Below, piece after piece: positions 46,437 through 55,160 of a stretch of DNA of 64,000 nt. The translations under genes and the position numbers were made by a program. The DNA lies in contig CALKIV010000083.1 of NCBI GenBank assembly GCA_937995835.1, positions 50,649 through 114,648 on the forward strand, written 5' to 3'. The stretch comes from an uncultured Dysgonomonas sp. (GTDB lineage Bacteria > Bacteroidota > Bacteroidia > Bacteroidales > Dysgonomonadaceae). Under the pieces are notes generated by a model. It did no database searches, had not been told where the DNA came from, and worked only from the letters and a program-made list of their open reading frames with translations. Numbering within the stretch: position 1 is the first letter of the stretch; the number at the start of each line of letters is the position of its first letter.

Positions 46437-47207
46437 ATGCTAGCAAATATACGCAGAGAAAAAATTCTTGAGTTAATCAAAGAAGATGGACATGCTAAGG
46501 TGCAGAATCTTAGCAAAATTTTTAAAGTTACCGAAGTCACAATACGCCAAGATCTAGAAAAACTCGAAAGCGAAGGATTTATAGAAAGGGAGCATGGTGG
46601 TGCTATTTTGAGAGATATTGGAAACAATGTGAAGGACATCACATTGCAAAATCAATCAAATATGCATGCCAAAGCTGCTATTGCCAAAAAGGCGATGGAG
46701 TTTATCGAAGATGGAGACACAATTATTCTTGACTCTGGTTCAACCACAACAGAAATCGCAAAGCTGATTACTGGGTTCAAGAACTTAACGGTCATTACCA
46801 ATGCAATTAACATTGCTCTTATCCTTGGTGCTGATCCCGGAATTAATCTCTTGGTCACAGGAGGTGAATTCAAACCACCCACATTGTCACTTACAGGGCA
46901 AAAGTCAGCAGACTTTTTCGAAAACATCAATGCAGATAAACTGTTTCTTGCCACAGCAGGTATTAGCCTAAAGGCAGGGTTGACTTACCCTAGTATCAGT
47001 GATTTGTGTGTGAAAAGAGCTATGATTGATGCTTCTAACAAAGTTTATTTGGTGGCAGACTCAACCAAAATAGGTCTTAAGTCTTTTGCTAGTTTAGGAG
47101 CTTTGTCTTTGATAGATCATTTAATTACTGATGATGAGTTGTCGAAAGAAAATGTCAATCAACTTCAAGAGAATGAGGTGGATTGCATAATTGCCACACA
47201 TAAGTAA
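46437..47207 (+). CDS. DeoR/GlpR-family transcriptional regulator
   Basis: 256 aa. The N-terminal DeoR helix-turn-helix is clear (RREKILELIKEDGHAKVQNL, then TIRQDLEKLESEGFIEREHGG). The C-terminal DeoR sensor domain includes ILDSGSTTTEIAKLI and VITNAINIALILG, a ribose-phosphate-isomerase-like fold that binds a phosphorylated sugar. It has its own terminator and precedes the transketolase-kinase-isomerase operon by 211 bp. TTTCG-type repeats before that operon fit its operator type, so it probably senses a pathway sugar phosphate. Confidence 0.92.
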   Translation: MLANIRREKILELIKEDGHAKVQNLSKIFKVTEVTIRQDLEKLESEGFIEREHGGAILRDIGNNVKDITLQNQSNMHAKAAIAKKAMEFIEDGDTIILDSGSTTTEIAKLITGFKNLTVITNAINIALILGADPGINLLVTGGEFKPPTLSLTGQKSADFFENINADKLFLATAGISLKAGLTYPSISDLCVKRAMIDASNKVYLVADSTKIGLKSFASLGALSLIDHLITDDELSKENVNQLQENEVDCIIATHK

Positions 47208-47235
47208 GAACAAGTGAAAAAAATATAATCTAATG

Positions 47236-47265
47236 AAAGCCTGAGATTTGATCTTAGGCTTTTTT
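47236..47265 (+). terminator. Terminator of the DeoR gene
   Basis: AAAGCCTGAGAT (47236-47247) pairs with ATCTTAGGCTTT (47251-47262) with one G-U pair, followed by a T run. Confidence 0.85.
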
Positions 47266-47330
47266 GTTTGTGTATATATCTGATAGACTGTCTCTTGCAC
47301 CTTCTATGCTGAATAACATTAAAAATATAT

Positions 47331-47376
47331 CTTCGTTTACTTTCGAATTAGCTTTCGTTTTCTTATTTTTGATTCG
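47331..47376 (+). promoter_or_regulatory. Candidate DeoR operator before the transketolase operon
   Basis: TTCG occurs at 47332, 47342 and 47354, about one helical turn apart, with a further ATTCG at 47372. ACTTTCGA (47339-47346) and CTTATTTTTGATT (47362-47374) also occur upstream of the MFS-aldolase-GH operon (4599-4619). Tandem TTTC half-sites are typical of DeoR-family operators. Confidence 0.5.
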
Positions 47377-47418
47377 TAAAGAAAAAGTATCTGAAGAAAG
47401 ATTTCAAAAAATAAGTTT

Positions 47419-48249
47419 ATGACTGTTCAAGAGTTAAAGATTAAGGCTGAGGAAATAAGACTTAGGTTGATAGATGTTATCTACAAGGCTAGAGCGGGGC
47501 ATACAGGGGGCGATTTGTCTGCTGTGAATGTTCTCACTGCGCTATATTTCCAAGTTTTGAATACAAATCCATCGAATCTGAAAGATCCGAATCGAGATAG
47601 ATTTGTGTTGAGTAAAGGACATTGTGCAGAAGTTCTGTATTGCGTTTTAGAAGCTGCAGGAATTTTGCCATCAGAGGTATTGGATACCTATGGTGAAGAC
47701 TATTCGCCATTGGCTGGACATCCGACTGTGCAAAATCCGGGAGTTGAGATCAATACTGGTGCCCTAGGACATGGATTGTCTGCTGGTGTAGGTATGGCTC
47801 TATCGGCTAAGATGGATAAGAAGGCTTATAAAACTGTTGTCCTTATGGGTGACGGTGAGCAAGCTGAAGGATCAATCTATGAAGCTGCAATGGCTGCAAG
47901 CAAATATAAATTAGATAATCTGATTGCGATTATTGATCGTAACGGACTGCAAATCTCTGGCCGTACAGAAGATGTGATGCCTCTTGAAAATATAAAAGAG
48001 AGATGGACAGCTTTTGGATGGGATGTTATCGAGATGAATGGTGATGATATGGAGGATATTCTAAAAACTTTCAATAGCATTGCTGCAAATAAAAAACCAC
48101 ATTTGCTCATATCTAGAACCACAAAAGGTAAAGGTGTTTCTTTTATGGAGAATATTGCAAAATGGCATCACGGAGTACCTACTGCCGAGGAATATAAGCA
48201 AGCTATCGGTGAGATAAATGGGCGAATCGATGAATTAAAGAAAAAGTAA
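47419..48249 (+). CDS. Transketolase, N-terminal subunit (candidate apulose-4-phosphate transketolase subunit)
   Basis: 276 aa, one half of a split transketolase. It holds the TPP pyrophosphate domain: His29, His68 (SKGHCAE), GALGHGLSAGVGMALS, GDG at 144-146 and Asn175 (IIDRNGLQ). The partner subunit starts 7 bp after its stop. General pentose-phosphate transketolases are usually single chains of ~650-670 aa; split ones often serve special sugars. In the transketolase route for D-apiose, a split enzyme transfers the ketol unit of apulose 4-phosphate to glyceraldehyde 3-phosphate, giving xylulose 5-phosphate and dihydroxyacetone phosphate. The adjacent kinase and isomerase fit this role (inference). 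Confidence 0.88.
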   Translation: MTVQELKIKAEEIRLRLIDVIYKARAGHTGGDLSAVNVLTALYFQVLNTNPSNLKDPNRDRFVLSKGHCAEVLYCVLEAAGILPSEVLDTYGEDYSPLAGHPTVQNPGVEINTGALGHGLSAGVGMALSAKMDKKAYKTVVLMGDGEQAEGSIYEAAMAASKYKLDNLIAIIDRNGLQISGRTEDVMPLENIKERWTAFGWDVIEMNGDDMEDILKTFNSIAANKKPHLLISRTTKGKGVSFMENIAKWHHGVPTAEEYKQAIGEINGRIDELKKK

Positions 48250-48255
48250 ATAGAT

Positions 48256-49200
48256 ATGTATACAAATAATAGCATACCTTGTCGCAAAAGCTTTACTAAT
48301 ACACTGCTGAGCTTAGCCAAGGAAGATAAAGATATTGTTGCAGTAACTTCTGATGCGTCAGGATCTGTTACGCTTACAGACTTCGCTAAAGAGTTGCCTG
48401 AGCAATTTGTTGAAGTGGGTATTGCAGAGCAAAATGCAGTGGGAATTTCTGCTGGTTTGGCTACTACAGGCAAAAAGGTGTTTGTGTGTGGTCCTGCTTG
48501 TTTCTATGTGGCACGTAGCCTGGAACAAGTGAAAGTGGATTTAGCATACTCTAAGATCAATGTGAAAATTCTAGGAGTAAGTGGAGGTGTTAGTTATGGA
48601 GCTTTGGGTTCAACTCATCACAGTTTGCATGATATTGCAGCACTTCGTACTTTCCCTGATATGCACGTTGTTCTGCCAAGTGATGTTAGACAAACAAAAA
48701 AACTAGTGGAGCAACTTGTGGATTATCCTAATCCTGTTTATGTTCGTGTAGGGCGTAATGCAGTGCCGGATGTTTATCAAGATGATAATTTTGAATTCAC
48801 AATAGGTAAGGCAAATACGATCATGGAAGGAAACGACCTGACACTAATTGGTACAGGTGAAACTGTTTTCCATTGCTATGAGGCTGCCAAAAAATTGAAA
48901 GAAAAAGGAATCAATGCACGAGTAATCGATATGCATACCTTGAAGCCTGCAGACACGGATGTGATCATCAAAGCAGCAAAAGAAACAGGGAAAATTATAA
49001 CAGTAGAAGAGCATAGTATCTTTGGAGGTCTTGGGGCTATTGTTTCTGAGACAGTGGTGCAAAACTGCCCAGTTCCGATGAAAATATTAGGAATTCCTGA
49101 CGAAAATGCAATACATGGCACACCTTTGACTATATTTAAACATTATGGAATAGATGTTGAAGGAATCTATAAAACAGCCATCGAATTTTTAGGCAAATAA
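48256..49200 (+). CDS. Transketolase, C-terminal subunit
   Basis: 314 aa, containing the pyrimidine-binding domain (catalytic Glu58 in EVGIAEQNAVGISAGLA) and the C-terminal transketolase domain starting near residue 185 (NTIMEGNDLTLIGTGE). It forms the active heterotetramer with the product of the preceding gene. The FGGY kinase starts 7 bp downstream, so transketolase and kinase are tightly co-expressed. Confidence 0.9.
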   Translation: MYTNNSIPCRKSFTNTLLSLAKEDKDIVAVTSDASGSVTLTDFAKELPEQFVEVGIAEQNAVGISAGLATTGKKVFVCGPACFYVARSLEQVKVDLAYSKINVKILGVSGGVSYGALGSTHHSLHDIAALRTFPDMHVVLPSDVRQTKKLVEQLVDYPNPVYVRVGRNAVPDVYQDDNFEFTIGKANTIMEGNDLTLIGTGETVFHCYEAAKKLKEKGINARVIDMHTLKPADTDVIIKAAKETGKIITVEEHSIFGGLGAIVSETVVQNCPVPMKILGIPDENAIHGTPLTIFKHYGIDVEGIYKTAIEFLGK

Positions 49201-49206
49201 TCATTT

Positions 49207-50694
49207 ATGGGGAGTTATATCATATCTATTGATCAAAGTACCGCAGCTACTAAGGCTGTTTTGTTTAACGAAAAATGCGAATTTGTTTTTCGTGAAACTA
49301 TTCCTCATAAGCAATACTATCCTCAAGCAGGATGGGTGGAGCATGACGCCGAAGAAATTTATAACAATACACTAAATGCAGTGAAAAAAGTTGTGGAGAG
49401 TGGATCTATGTCTGCTGATGCAACTTGCTCACTGGCCATTACCAATCAGCGCGAAACATGCGTGGTATGGAATAAAGAAACAGGTAAGCCGATTTATAAT
49501 GCTGTGGTGTGGCAATGTCAACGAGGAGTAGACATTTGCAACAATCTAGTGAAAAAGGGTTACGCTGATCTTATCAAGCAAAAAAGTGGGTTGATCATCG
49601 ACCCTTATTTCTCTGCAAGTGGTATCCAATGGATTCTCGACAATGTAGAGGGAGCGCGCAGTTTAGCTGAAGAAGGCAAGCTGTTGGCCGGTACAATAGA
49701 TGCTTGGTTGCTGTGGAAATTTACTGAAGGGAAAGTGCATGCAACGGATTATACCAATGCGTCACGTACCCTCTTGTTTAATATTAATACATTGAACTGG
49801 GATGATGAACTGCTTTCGTTGTTCACTATTCCTCGTTCCATGATGCCTGAGGCGAAACCTTGTGACTCTATTTTTGGAGAAACCACATTGGAAGATTTAT
49901 TTCCTAAAAGTATTGTCATTGCCGGAATGCTTGGAGATTCTCATGGAGCGCTGGCAGGTCAAATGTGTTTTGATGCCGGTATGGGAAAAACCACTTATGG
50001 CACAGGTTCATCTGTGATGGTCAATATCGGTGAAGAGCCTATCGAGGCCTCTGGAGGTCTTGTTACTTCCGTGGGTTTTGCTGCCTGCAACAAAGTATTC
50101 TATGCCTACGAAGGAAATATCCATAGCACAGGAGGAACGATCAAATGGTTGCAAGATAAACTAGAATTGATTGACAGCCCGGCTGAGGTAGAAGCTTTGG
50201 CAACAAGTATCCCTGATAATGATGGGGTTTACTTTGTGCCTGCTTTTTCTGGATTAGGAGCTCCTTGGTGGGATTCGAATGCTAAGGCCATGATTTATGG
50301 CATGACCTTGGGTGCTGGTAAGGCTCATGTAGTGAGAGCTGCATTAGAGGCTATCGGCTATCAAGTGAAAGATCTAGTAGATCTGATGGCGGAGAAAGCC
50401 GGAATCACCCTCAAAGAATTGAGAGTAGATGGTGGAGCCACCAAGAATGATTTCTTGATGCAGTTTCAAAGTGATATACTTTCTGTTGATATTAATCGTT
50501 CTAATATTGAAGAGGCTTCTGCACTTGGTGCTATTGTGATGAACGGATTGGCACGAGGAACATGGAAATCTTTGGAAGAGGTAGCAACACTTCGTCAGAA
50601 CGATAAGGTGTTTACGCCTAATATGAATGAAGAAACCCGTCAACAATTATATGCTGGCTGGGTGAGCGCTATAAATAGAACTCAGAATAAATAA
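49207..50694 (+). CDS. FGGY kinase, glycerol-kinase-like with altered pocket (candidate apulose kinase)
   Basis: 495 aa, full-length FGGY carbohydrate kinase closest in motifs to glycerol kinase: DQSTAATKAVLF, NQRET at 80-84 and the strongly conserved ATDYTNASRTLLFNI. At a constant -1 offset from E. coli GlpK the glycerol ligands Arg82, Glu83, Tyr134 and Asp244 are kept, but Gln246, which helps close the pocket, is Ser245 followed by His246. Glycerol metabolism is doubtful: no glpF or glpD is adjacent, and the neighbours are a split transketolase and an aldose-ketose isomerase. Apulose is, in effect, glycerol with a C2 substituent, so a GlpK-like kinase with a widened pocket would suit it (inference). 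Alternatives: erythrulose, dihydroxyacetone, xylulose. Confidence 0.8.
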   Translation: MGSYIISIDQSTAATKAVLFNEKCEFVFRETIPHKQYYPQAGWVEHDAEEIYNNTLNAVKKVVESGSMSADATCSLAITNQRETCVVWNKETGKPIYNAVVWQCQRGVDICNNLVKKGYADLIKQKSGLIIDPYFSASGIQWILDNVEGARSLAEEGKLLAGTIDAWLLWKFTEGKVHATDYTNASRTLLFNINTLNWDDELLSLFTIPRSMMPEAKPCDSIFGETTLEDLFPKSIVIAGMLGDSHGALAGQMCFDAGMGKTTYGTGSSVMVNIGEEPIEASGGLVTSVGFAACNKVFYAYEGNIHSTGGTIKWLQDKLELIDSPAEVEALATSIPDNDGVYFVPAFSGLGAPWWDSNAKAMIYGMTLGAGKAHVVRAALEAIGYQVKDLVDLMAEKAGITLKELRVDGGATKNDFLMQFQSDILSVDINRSNIEEASALGAIVMNGLARGTWKSLEEVATLRQNDKVFTPNMNEETRQQLYAGWVSAINRTQNK

Positions 50695-50724
50695 AATTAA
50701 CTAAATAACTACCATTTTTATATC

Positions 50725-52146
50725 ATGAAAAAGGAGAAGATGACGTTTGGAATCATCCTAGCCACTCGCAGCTATTTCAACTCTGCACTGGCAACAGATG
50801 TTCGTAAGACTTTGACTAAAGTTCTTACAGATAACAATTACGACTATGTAATATTGGATGACAAAGATACTCCCACTGGTTCGGGAAGTATAGAGACTCG
50901 TGAAGATGCTATAAAGTGTGCTGAACTTTTCAAGAAAAACCGCGATCGCATCGATGGTATTATTGTGACACTACCAAATTTTGGTTTCGAAATTGGAGTG
51001 ATCAACGCTATACAATTGGCAAACTTGAACGTACCTATTCTTGTTCAGGCTTGTAATGACGATAATGATAAAGTAGATCTAGACAACCGTCGTGATGCTT
51101 TCTGTGGCAAAATTTCAGTTTGTAATAACCTTTATCAATATGATATTCCATTCACTGATACTACATTACATACATACTCTATCAATAGCCCACTATTGTT
51201 GCAAGACATCAATCGCTTTGCGGGTGTTTGTCGTGTGGTAAACAGTATCCGTGGAGCACGTATTGGTGCTATTGGTGCTCGTCCAGCCGGTTTCCAAACT
51301 GTGCGTGCGTCTGAAAAACTTCTACAACGTGCAGGCATTACTGTAGTACCTGTAGACCTTTCGGAAATTATGGGTAATGCTGACGCTATTGCTGATGATA
51401 CTCCTGCTTTGCTTAGCAAGGTGAAAGAAATTCACAACTATGCTAAAGTACCAGCTGGATACGATGCTAAACTATTGAAACAAGCTAAATTTGGTTTGGC
51501 TGTTGAGCAATGGATTGAAGCAAACGATATTGATGCAGTAGCTATTCAATGTTGGGATTCTCTTCAAAATAACTACGGTTGTGCAGCTTGCGTCACAATG
51601 AGTATGTTGAGCGAGAAACTTATTCCTAGTGCTTGTGAAGTAGATATTGCTGGAGCTATCTCTATGTATATGTTGACATTGGCTTCAGGTAGACCTTCGG
51701 CTATTGTTGACTGGAATAACAACTTTGGTGAAGAACGCAATAAATGTGTTTGTACACACTGTGGTAACTTTCCTAAAAGCTTCGTAAACAACGATCTTAA
51801 ATTGGATAACTTAGGTGTATTGAGCCGTACAATGGGTACAGAAAATACATTTGGGGCTGTGATCGGAAAAGTTACTTCTGGACCTTTCACTTATTTCAGA
51901 ATCTCTACTGACGATCCTAAGGGAATGATCAAATCATATCTTGGAGAAGGAACAATCACTGACGATCCGTATGCAATGGATGGTTGTATCGCTGTTACAG
52001 AAGTGAAAAACTTACAAGGATTGATGAAATTTATCTGCAAGAATGGTTTTGAACACCACGTATCAATGTGTCGTGGAAATGTACAAGACATTCTGATGGA
52101 AGCTGTTGAAACATATCTGGGATGGGATATCTATCAGCATAGCTAA
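50725..52146 (+). CDS. L-fucose/L-arabinose-isomerase-family enzyme (candidate D-apiose isomerase)
   Basis: 473 aa, cytoplasmic. Shorter than E. coli FucI (~590 aa) but with the same catalytic layout: Glu305 (SACEVDIAG) and Asp329 (SAIVDWNNN) are 24 residues apart, as are Glu337 and Asp361 of FucI, and a metal-binding His444/445 lies in FEHHVSMCRGN. It should interconvert an aldose and a ketose using Mn2+. No fuculose kinase or aldolase is present, so fucose is unlikely. With the kinase and transketolase upstream, D-apiose to apulose is the best inference. It carries a Cys cluster (CVCTHCGN near 348) of unknown purpose. Confidence 0.82.
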   Translation: MKKEKMTFGIILATRSYFNSALATDVRKTLTKVLTDNNYDYVILDDKDTPTGSGSIETREDAIKCAELFKKNRDRIDGIIVTLPNFGFEIGVINAIQLANLNVPILVQACNDDNDKVDLDNRRDAFCGKISVCNNLYQYDIPFTDTTLHTYSINSPLLLQDINRFAGVCRVVNSIRGARIGAIGARPAGFQTVRASEKLLQRAGITVVPVDLSEIMGNADAIADDTPALLSKVKEIHNYAKVPAGYDAKLLKQAKFGLAVEQWIEANDIDAVAIQCWDSLQNNYGCAACVTMSMLSEKLIPSACEVDIAGAISMYMLTLASGRPSAIVDWNNNFGEERNKCVCTHCGNFPKSFVNNDLKLDNLGVLSRTMGTENTFGAVIGKVTSGPFTYFRISTDDPKGMIKSYLGEGTITDDPYAMDGCIAVTEVKNLQGLMKFICKNGFEHHVSMCRGNVQDILMEAVETYLGWDIYQHS

Positions 52147-52211
52147 AAAGACTTTTGTCTTTCGATCTATGTGTATGATATACCTCTGAGATCATTATAA
52201 TCTTTTGCCTT

Positions 52212-52236
52212 AGCCTGCTATGACCTTTAGCGGGCT
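52212..52236. other. Hairpin between the isomerase and GH28 genes
   Basis: AGCCTGCTA (52212-52220) pairs with TAGCGGGCT (52228-52236) with one wobble. No T run follows, so it is not a standard terminator. It could be an RNA processing or stability element that separates catabolic from hydrolase expression. Confidence 0.4.
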
Positions 52237-52312
52237 CTGGCATCTGATAAGGAATAGGCAGAACAAGAGGTCAGAAATGACTTTTGTATAAACATTGATA
52301 ATATCAACTACC

Positions 52313-53716
52313 ATGAAATTCAAAAGTTTAAGTGTCTTATTATTTGTAGTCATTGGCTCAATGCCCCTTTCTCTCTTTGGGGACAACAATACTCCGTGGG
52401 CTGATGCAGACAAGATCGTTTCGTCTATCAAGAGAACATCATTTCCAGATAAAGTTTTTAATATTGTAGACTTTGGTGCAAAAGCAGAAGACTTTTCTAA
52501 AGTTTACCACGAAGAAATAAACAATGCTATCTTAGCCTGTAACCAAGCAGGTGGTGGCACTGTATTGGTTCCAAAAGGAGCATACCATACTGGACCTTTG
52601 ACCTTGAAGAGTAATGTAAATCTTCATCTGGAAGAAGGTGCTATACTTAAATTTTCTACTGAACAAGATTTGTATTTCCCTGCTGTGTTAACACGATGGG
52701 AAGGGGTAGATTGCTACAACGCTCACCCTCTGATTTATGCCTACGGTGAAACCAACATAGCCATCACAGGTAAAGGAACCATCGATGGACAAGGAGAAAA
52801 TGACACTTGGTGGTACATGTGTGGAGCTCCACGATTTGGCTGGGAAGAAGGCAAAAAATCGCAATGGAAAGGTGGTCGTCAAAAGCTATTAGCCTATGCT
52901 GAAGACTTTGTTCCCAACTACAAAAGAGTGATGACACAAGAGGATGCACTCCGTCCGCAATTGATCAATTTTTATTCATGTAATACTGTTTTGATAGAAG
53001 ATGTTACCTTGCTTAATTCTCCTTTCTGGGTTATTCATCCATTGATGTGTGAGGATGTTATTGTGCGAGGTGTATCCATAGAAAGCCATGGTCCCAATAG
53101 CGATGGTTGCGATCCAGAGTCTTCTAAAAATGTATTGATCGAAAACTGTAATTTCAATACAGGTGACGATTGCATTGCTATCAAATCTGGGCGCAATGCC
53201 GATGGACGCAAATGGAAAATGCCTAGCGAGAATGTAGTGGTGAGAAACTGTGACATGAAAAACGGACATGGAGGAATCGTAATCGGTAGTGAAATCTCCG
53301 GTGGATTCAGGAATTTGTATGTTGAGAACTGTACAATGGATAGTCCGGAACTCGATCGAGTGGTGAGAATTAAAACGAACAATTGTAGAGGTGGGCTGAT
53401 AGAAAATATCTTTGTCAGAAACATCGTTGTAGGTCAATGCAAAGAGGCTGTTCTAAAAATTAATTTAGTGTATGAGCCTAAAGAAATTTGCGATCGTAGC
53501 TTTCCTCCCGTGGTAAGAAATGTAAATCTTGAAAACATTACTTGCAATAAAAGTAAGATGGGCGTATATATCACAGGTTTAGAGGATACTGACAATATCT
53601 ATAATATAAATATTTCGAACAGTAAATTCAATAATGTGGAAAAAGCCACAGAGGTGATAGGAGCTCGTGATGTGAAATATAATAATTTGTATATCAACGG
53701 AAAGCTTGTAAAGTAA
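52313..53716 (+). CDS. GH28 polygalacturonase-family enzyme, secreted
   Basis: I use the ATG at 52313 (467 aa); an upstream TTG at 52295 would put six residues before the signal peptide. Residues 1-23 are a signal peptide. The right-handed beta-helix carries all GH28 catalytic motifs: NSDGCDPE with Asp264, GDD with Asp285/286, GHGG with His319, and RIKTNN. GH28 enzymes hydrolyse alpha-1,4-galacturonic acid or rhamnogalacturonan backbones. Pectin backbone cleavage fits with RG-II or related side-chain sugars feeding the upstream isomerase-kinase-transketolase genes. Exo- or endo-action cannot be told by eye. Confidence 0.9.
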   Translation: MKFKSLSVLLFVVIGSMPLSLFGDNNTPWADADKIVSSIKRTSFPDKVFNIVDFGAKAEDFSKVYHEEINNAILACNQAGGGTVLVPKGAYHTGPLTLKSNVNLHLEEGAILKFSTEQDLYFPAVLTRWEGVDCYNAHPLIYAYGETNIAITGKGTIDGQGENDTWWYMCGAPRFGWEEGKKSQWKGGRQKLLAYAEDFVPNYKRVMTQEDALRPQLINFYSCNTVLIEDVTLLNSPFWVIHPLMCEDVIVRGVSIESHGPNSDGCDPESSKNVLIENCNFNTGDDCIAIKSGRNADGRKWKMPSENVVVRNCDMKNGHGGIVIGSEISGGFRNLYVENCTMDSPELDRVVRIKTNNCRGGLIENIFVRNIVVGQCKEAVLKINLVYEPKEICDRSFPPVVRNVNLENITCNKSKMGVYITGLEDTDNIYNINISNSKFNNVEKATEVIGARDVKYNNLYINGKLVK

Positions 53717-53781
53717 GAATAAACAAAATGCTGGGTGGACATCGAGATATTCAGTGGATTTAAAATATCAAATAAAGATAT

Positions 53782-55149
53782 ATGGAACAGAAAAAAGGAA
53801 GTTTAAAAAGTACGATAGTCGTATCACTTACAAATTATCTTGATGCAGGAGCCATTGTTGCAGGAGCCAGTGGGTTAACCCTTTGGCAAAGCTATCTTGG
53901 ACTCACAGAAGGACACTTGGGTTGGCTCAATGCCATCAGTGCCAACTGTTTTGGAGCAGCTATTGGTGCTATAGTGGGTGGTTTTTTAGCAGATAAATAT
54001 GGGCGAAAAACCATTTACACGTACAATATGTTGGTGTATATGTTAGGAATTGCCATCATTATGTTGGCAACAAATTTTGGAATGTTATTGGCTGGTTTCC
54101 TTGTAACGGGAATCTCAGTAGGGGCTGGTGTACCGGCTTCGTGGACATACATATCCGAAAATTCGGAAGTTAATAATCGTGGTCGAAATATAGGTATCTC
54201 ACAATTTGCGTGGGGTGTAGGACCTGCCATCATCTTGATGTTAGGCATGTTGTTTGCTCCCGGTAAGGCTGGTGAGGCCTCAGGAGTTCTTTTCGGAACA
54301 GTGGAGAAGGTGGCAATGTTTTTCCTTGACAGCAATGCAAGTGTAGAGGCTATCAATGTGTTCAGTAGCCGTATTATTTTTGGTTCGTTATTCATTGTGG
54401 CTTTTGTAGCATGGCTATTGCAACGTCGTTTGGATGAGTCGAAAGATTGGGAAGCTGCTCAATTGGAAAAAGGAAACACAAAGCAACCGAGTGTTTTTGC
54501 ATCGTTCGGCTCTCTCTTCACCAATAAAGTGAATCTTCGCACTATGCTATTCCTTGCTGGTATTTATCTTACATGGAACTTTGTGGCAAGTGTGATGGGA
54601 TTCTTCCAACCACATATTTTTGAGACTGCGGGAGGACTTTCTAATGCACAATCCAATATGCTTACAGCTATTCAGTGGCTTGTGATTGTTGGTGTCACCT
54701 ACTTTGGTTTCGCTATGTTAGTGGATAAGGTCAATCAGCGTTGGCTGTTTTTTGCAGGTACTGCGATTGGTATTGTGGCTTGGTTGATTCTTGTATTTGT
54801 AGGAATCAAAGATCATTTCGCTTTGTGGATTTTCACCCTGCTTTGGGGTATACAAGGAGGGTTGAGTGTTCAAGCATTCTATGCGCTTTGGGCTTCAGAA
54901 CTCTTTCCTGCTAAATATCGTGCTGCTGCACAAGGTGTCATGTTCTTCATCGTCAGAGGAGCTTCGGCTATCTGGGGTATGGTGTTTGTCTACATCTATG
55001 GACGCAATGGAGAAGGCTTCGAATTAGCTGCCTATATCATGATTGGTTTACTCCTTTTCGCGCTAATTGTAGGAACCATTTGGGCTCCTAAGACACAAGG
55101 CAAAACACTTGAAGAAATAACAAAAGAAAGATACGGAGACGAAGTTTAA
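53782..55149 (+). CDS. MFS sugar transporter
   Basis: 455 aa with 12 predicted membrane segments. GGFLADKYGRKTIY after helix 2 is the MFS motif A of the sugar-porter type, and the C-terminal half has ASELFPAKYRAAAQG. As there is no SusC/SusD pair, this inner-membrane carrier is the only uptake gene visible in the operon. It probably imports a mono- or small oligosaccharide for the cytoplasmic GH78 (next gene, 11 bp downstream) and the isomerase. Substrate inferred, not shown. Confidence 0.85.
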   Translation: MEQKKGSLKSTIVVSLTNYLDAGAIVAGASGLTLWQSYLGLTEGHLGWLNAISANCFGAAIGAIVGGFLADKYGRKTIYTYNMLVYMLGIAIIMLATNFGMLLAGFLVTGISVGAGVPASWTYISENSEVNNRGRNIGISQFAWGVGPAIILMLGMLFAPGKAGEASGVLFGTVEKVAMFFLDSNASVEAINVFSSRIIFGSLFIVAFVAWLLQRRLDESKDWEAAQLEKGNTKQPSVFASFGSLFTNKVNLRTMLFLAGIYLTWNFVASVMGFFQPHIFETAGGLSNAQSNMLTAIQWLVIVGVTYFGFAMLVDKVNQRWLFFAGTAIGIVAWLILVFVGIKDHFALWIFTLLWGIQGGLSVQAFYALWASELFPAKYRAAAQGVMFFIVRGASAIWGMVFVYIYGRNGEGFELAAYIMIGLLLFALIVGTIWAPKTQGKTLEEITKERYGDEV

Positions 55150-55160
55150 GGATAATAAAA

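Noticed and set aside
49207..50694. Plain glycerol kinase for glycerol catabolism
   Set aside because: One pocket residue is changed and neighbours are transketolase and isomerase, not glpF or glpD; kept as an alternative only.
50725..52146. L-fucose isomerase of the classical fucose pathway
   Set aside because: No fuculokinase, fuculose-phosphate aldolase or lactaldehyde reductase nearby, and the protein is much shorter than FucI.
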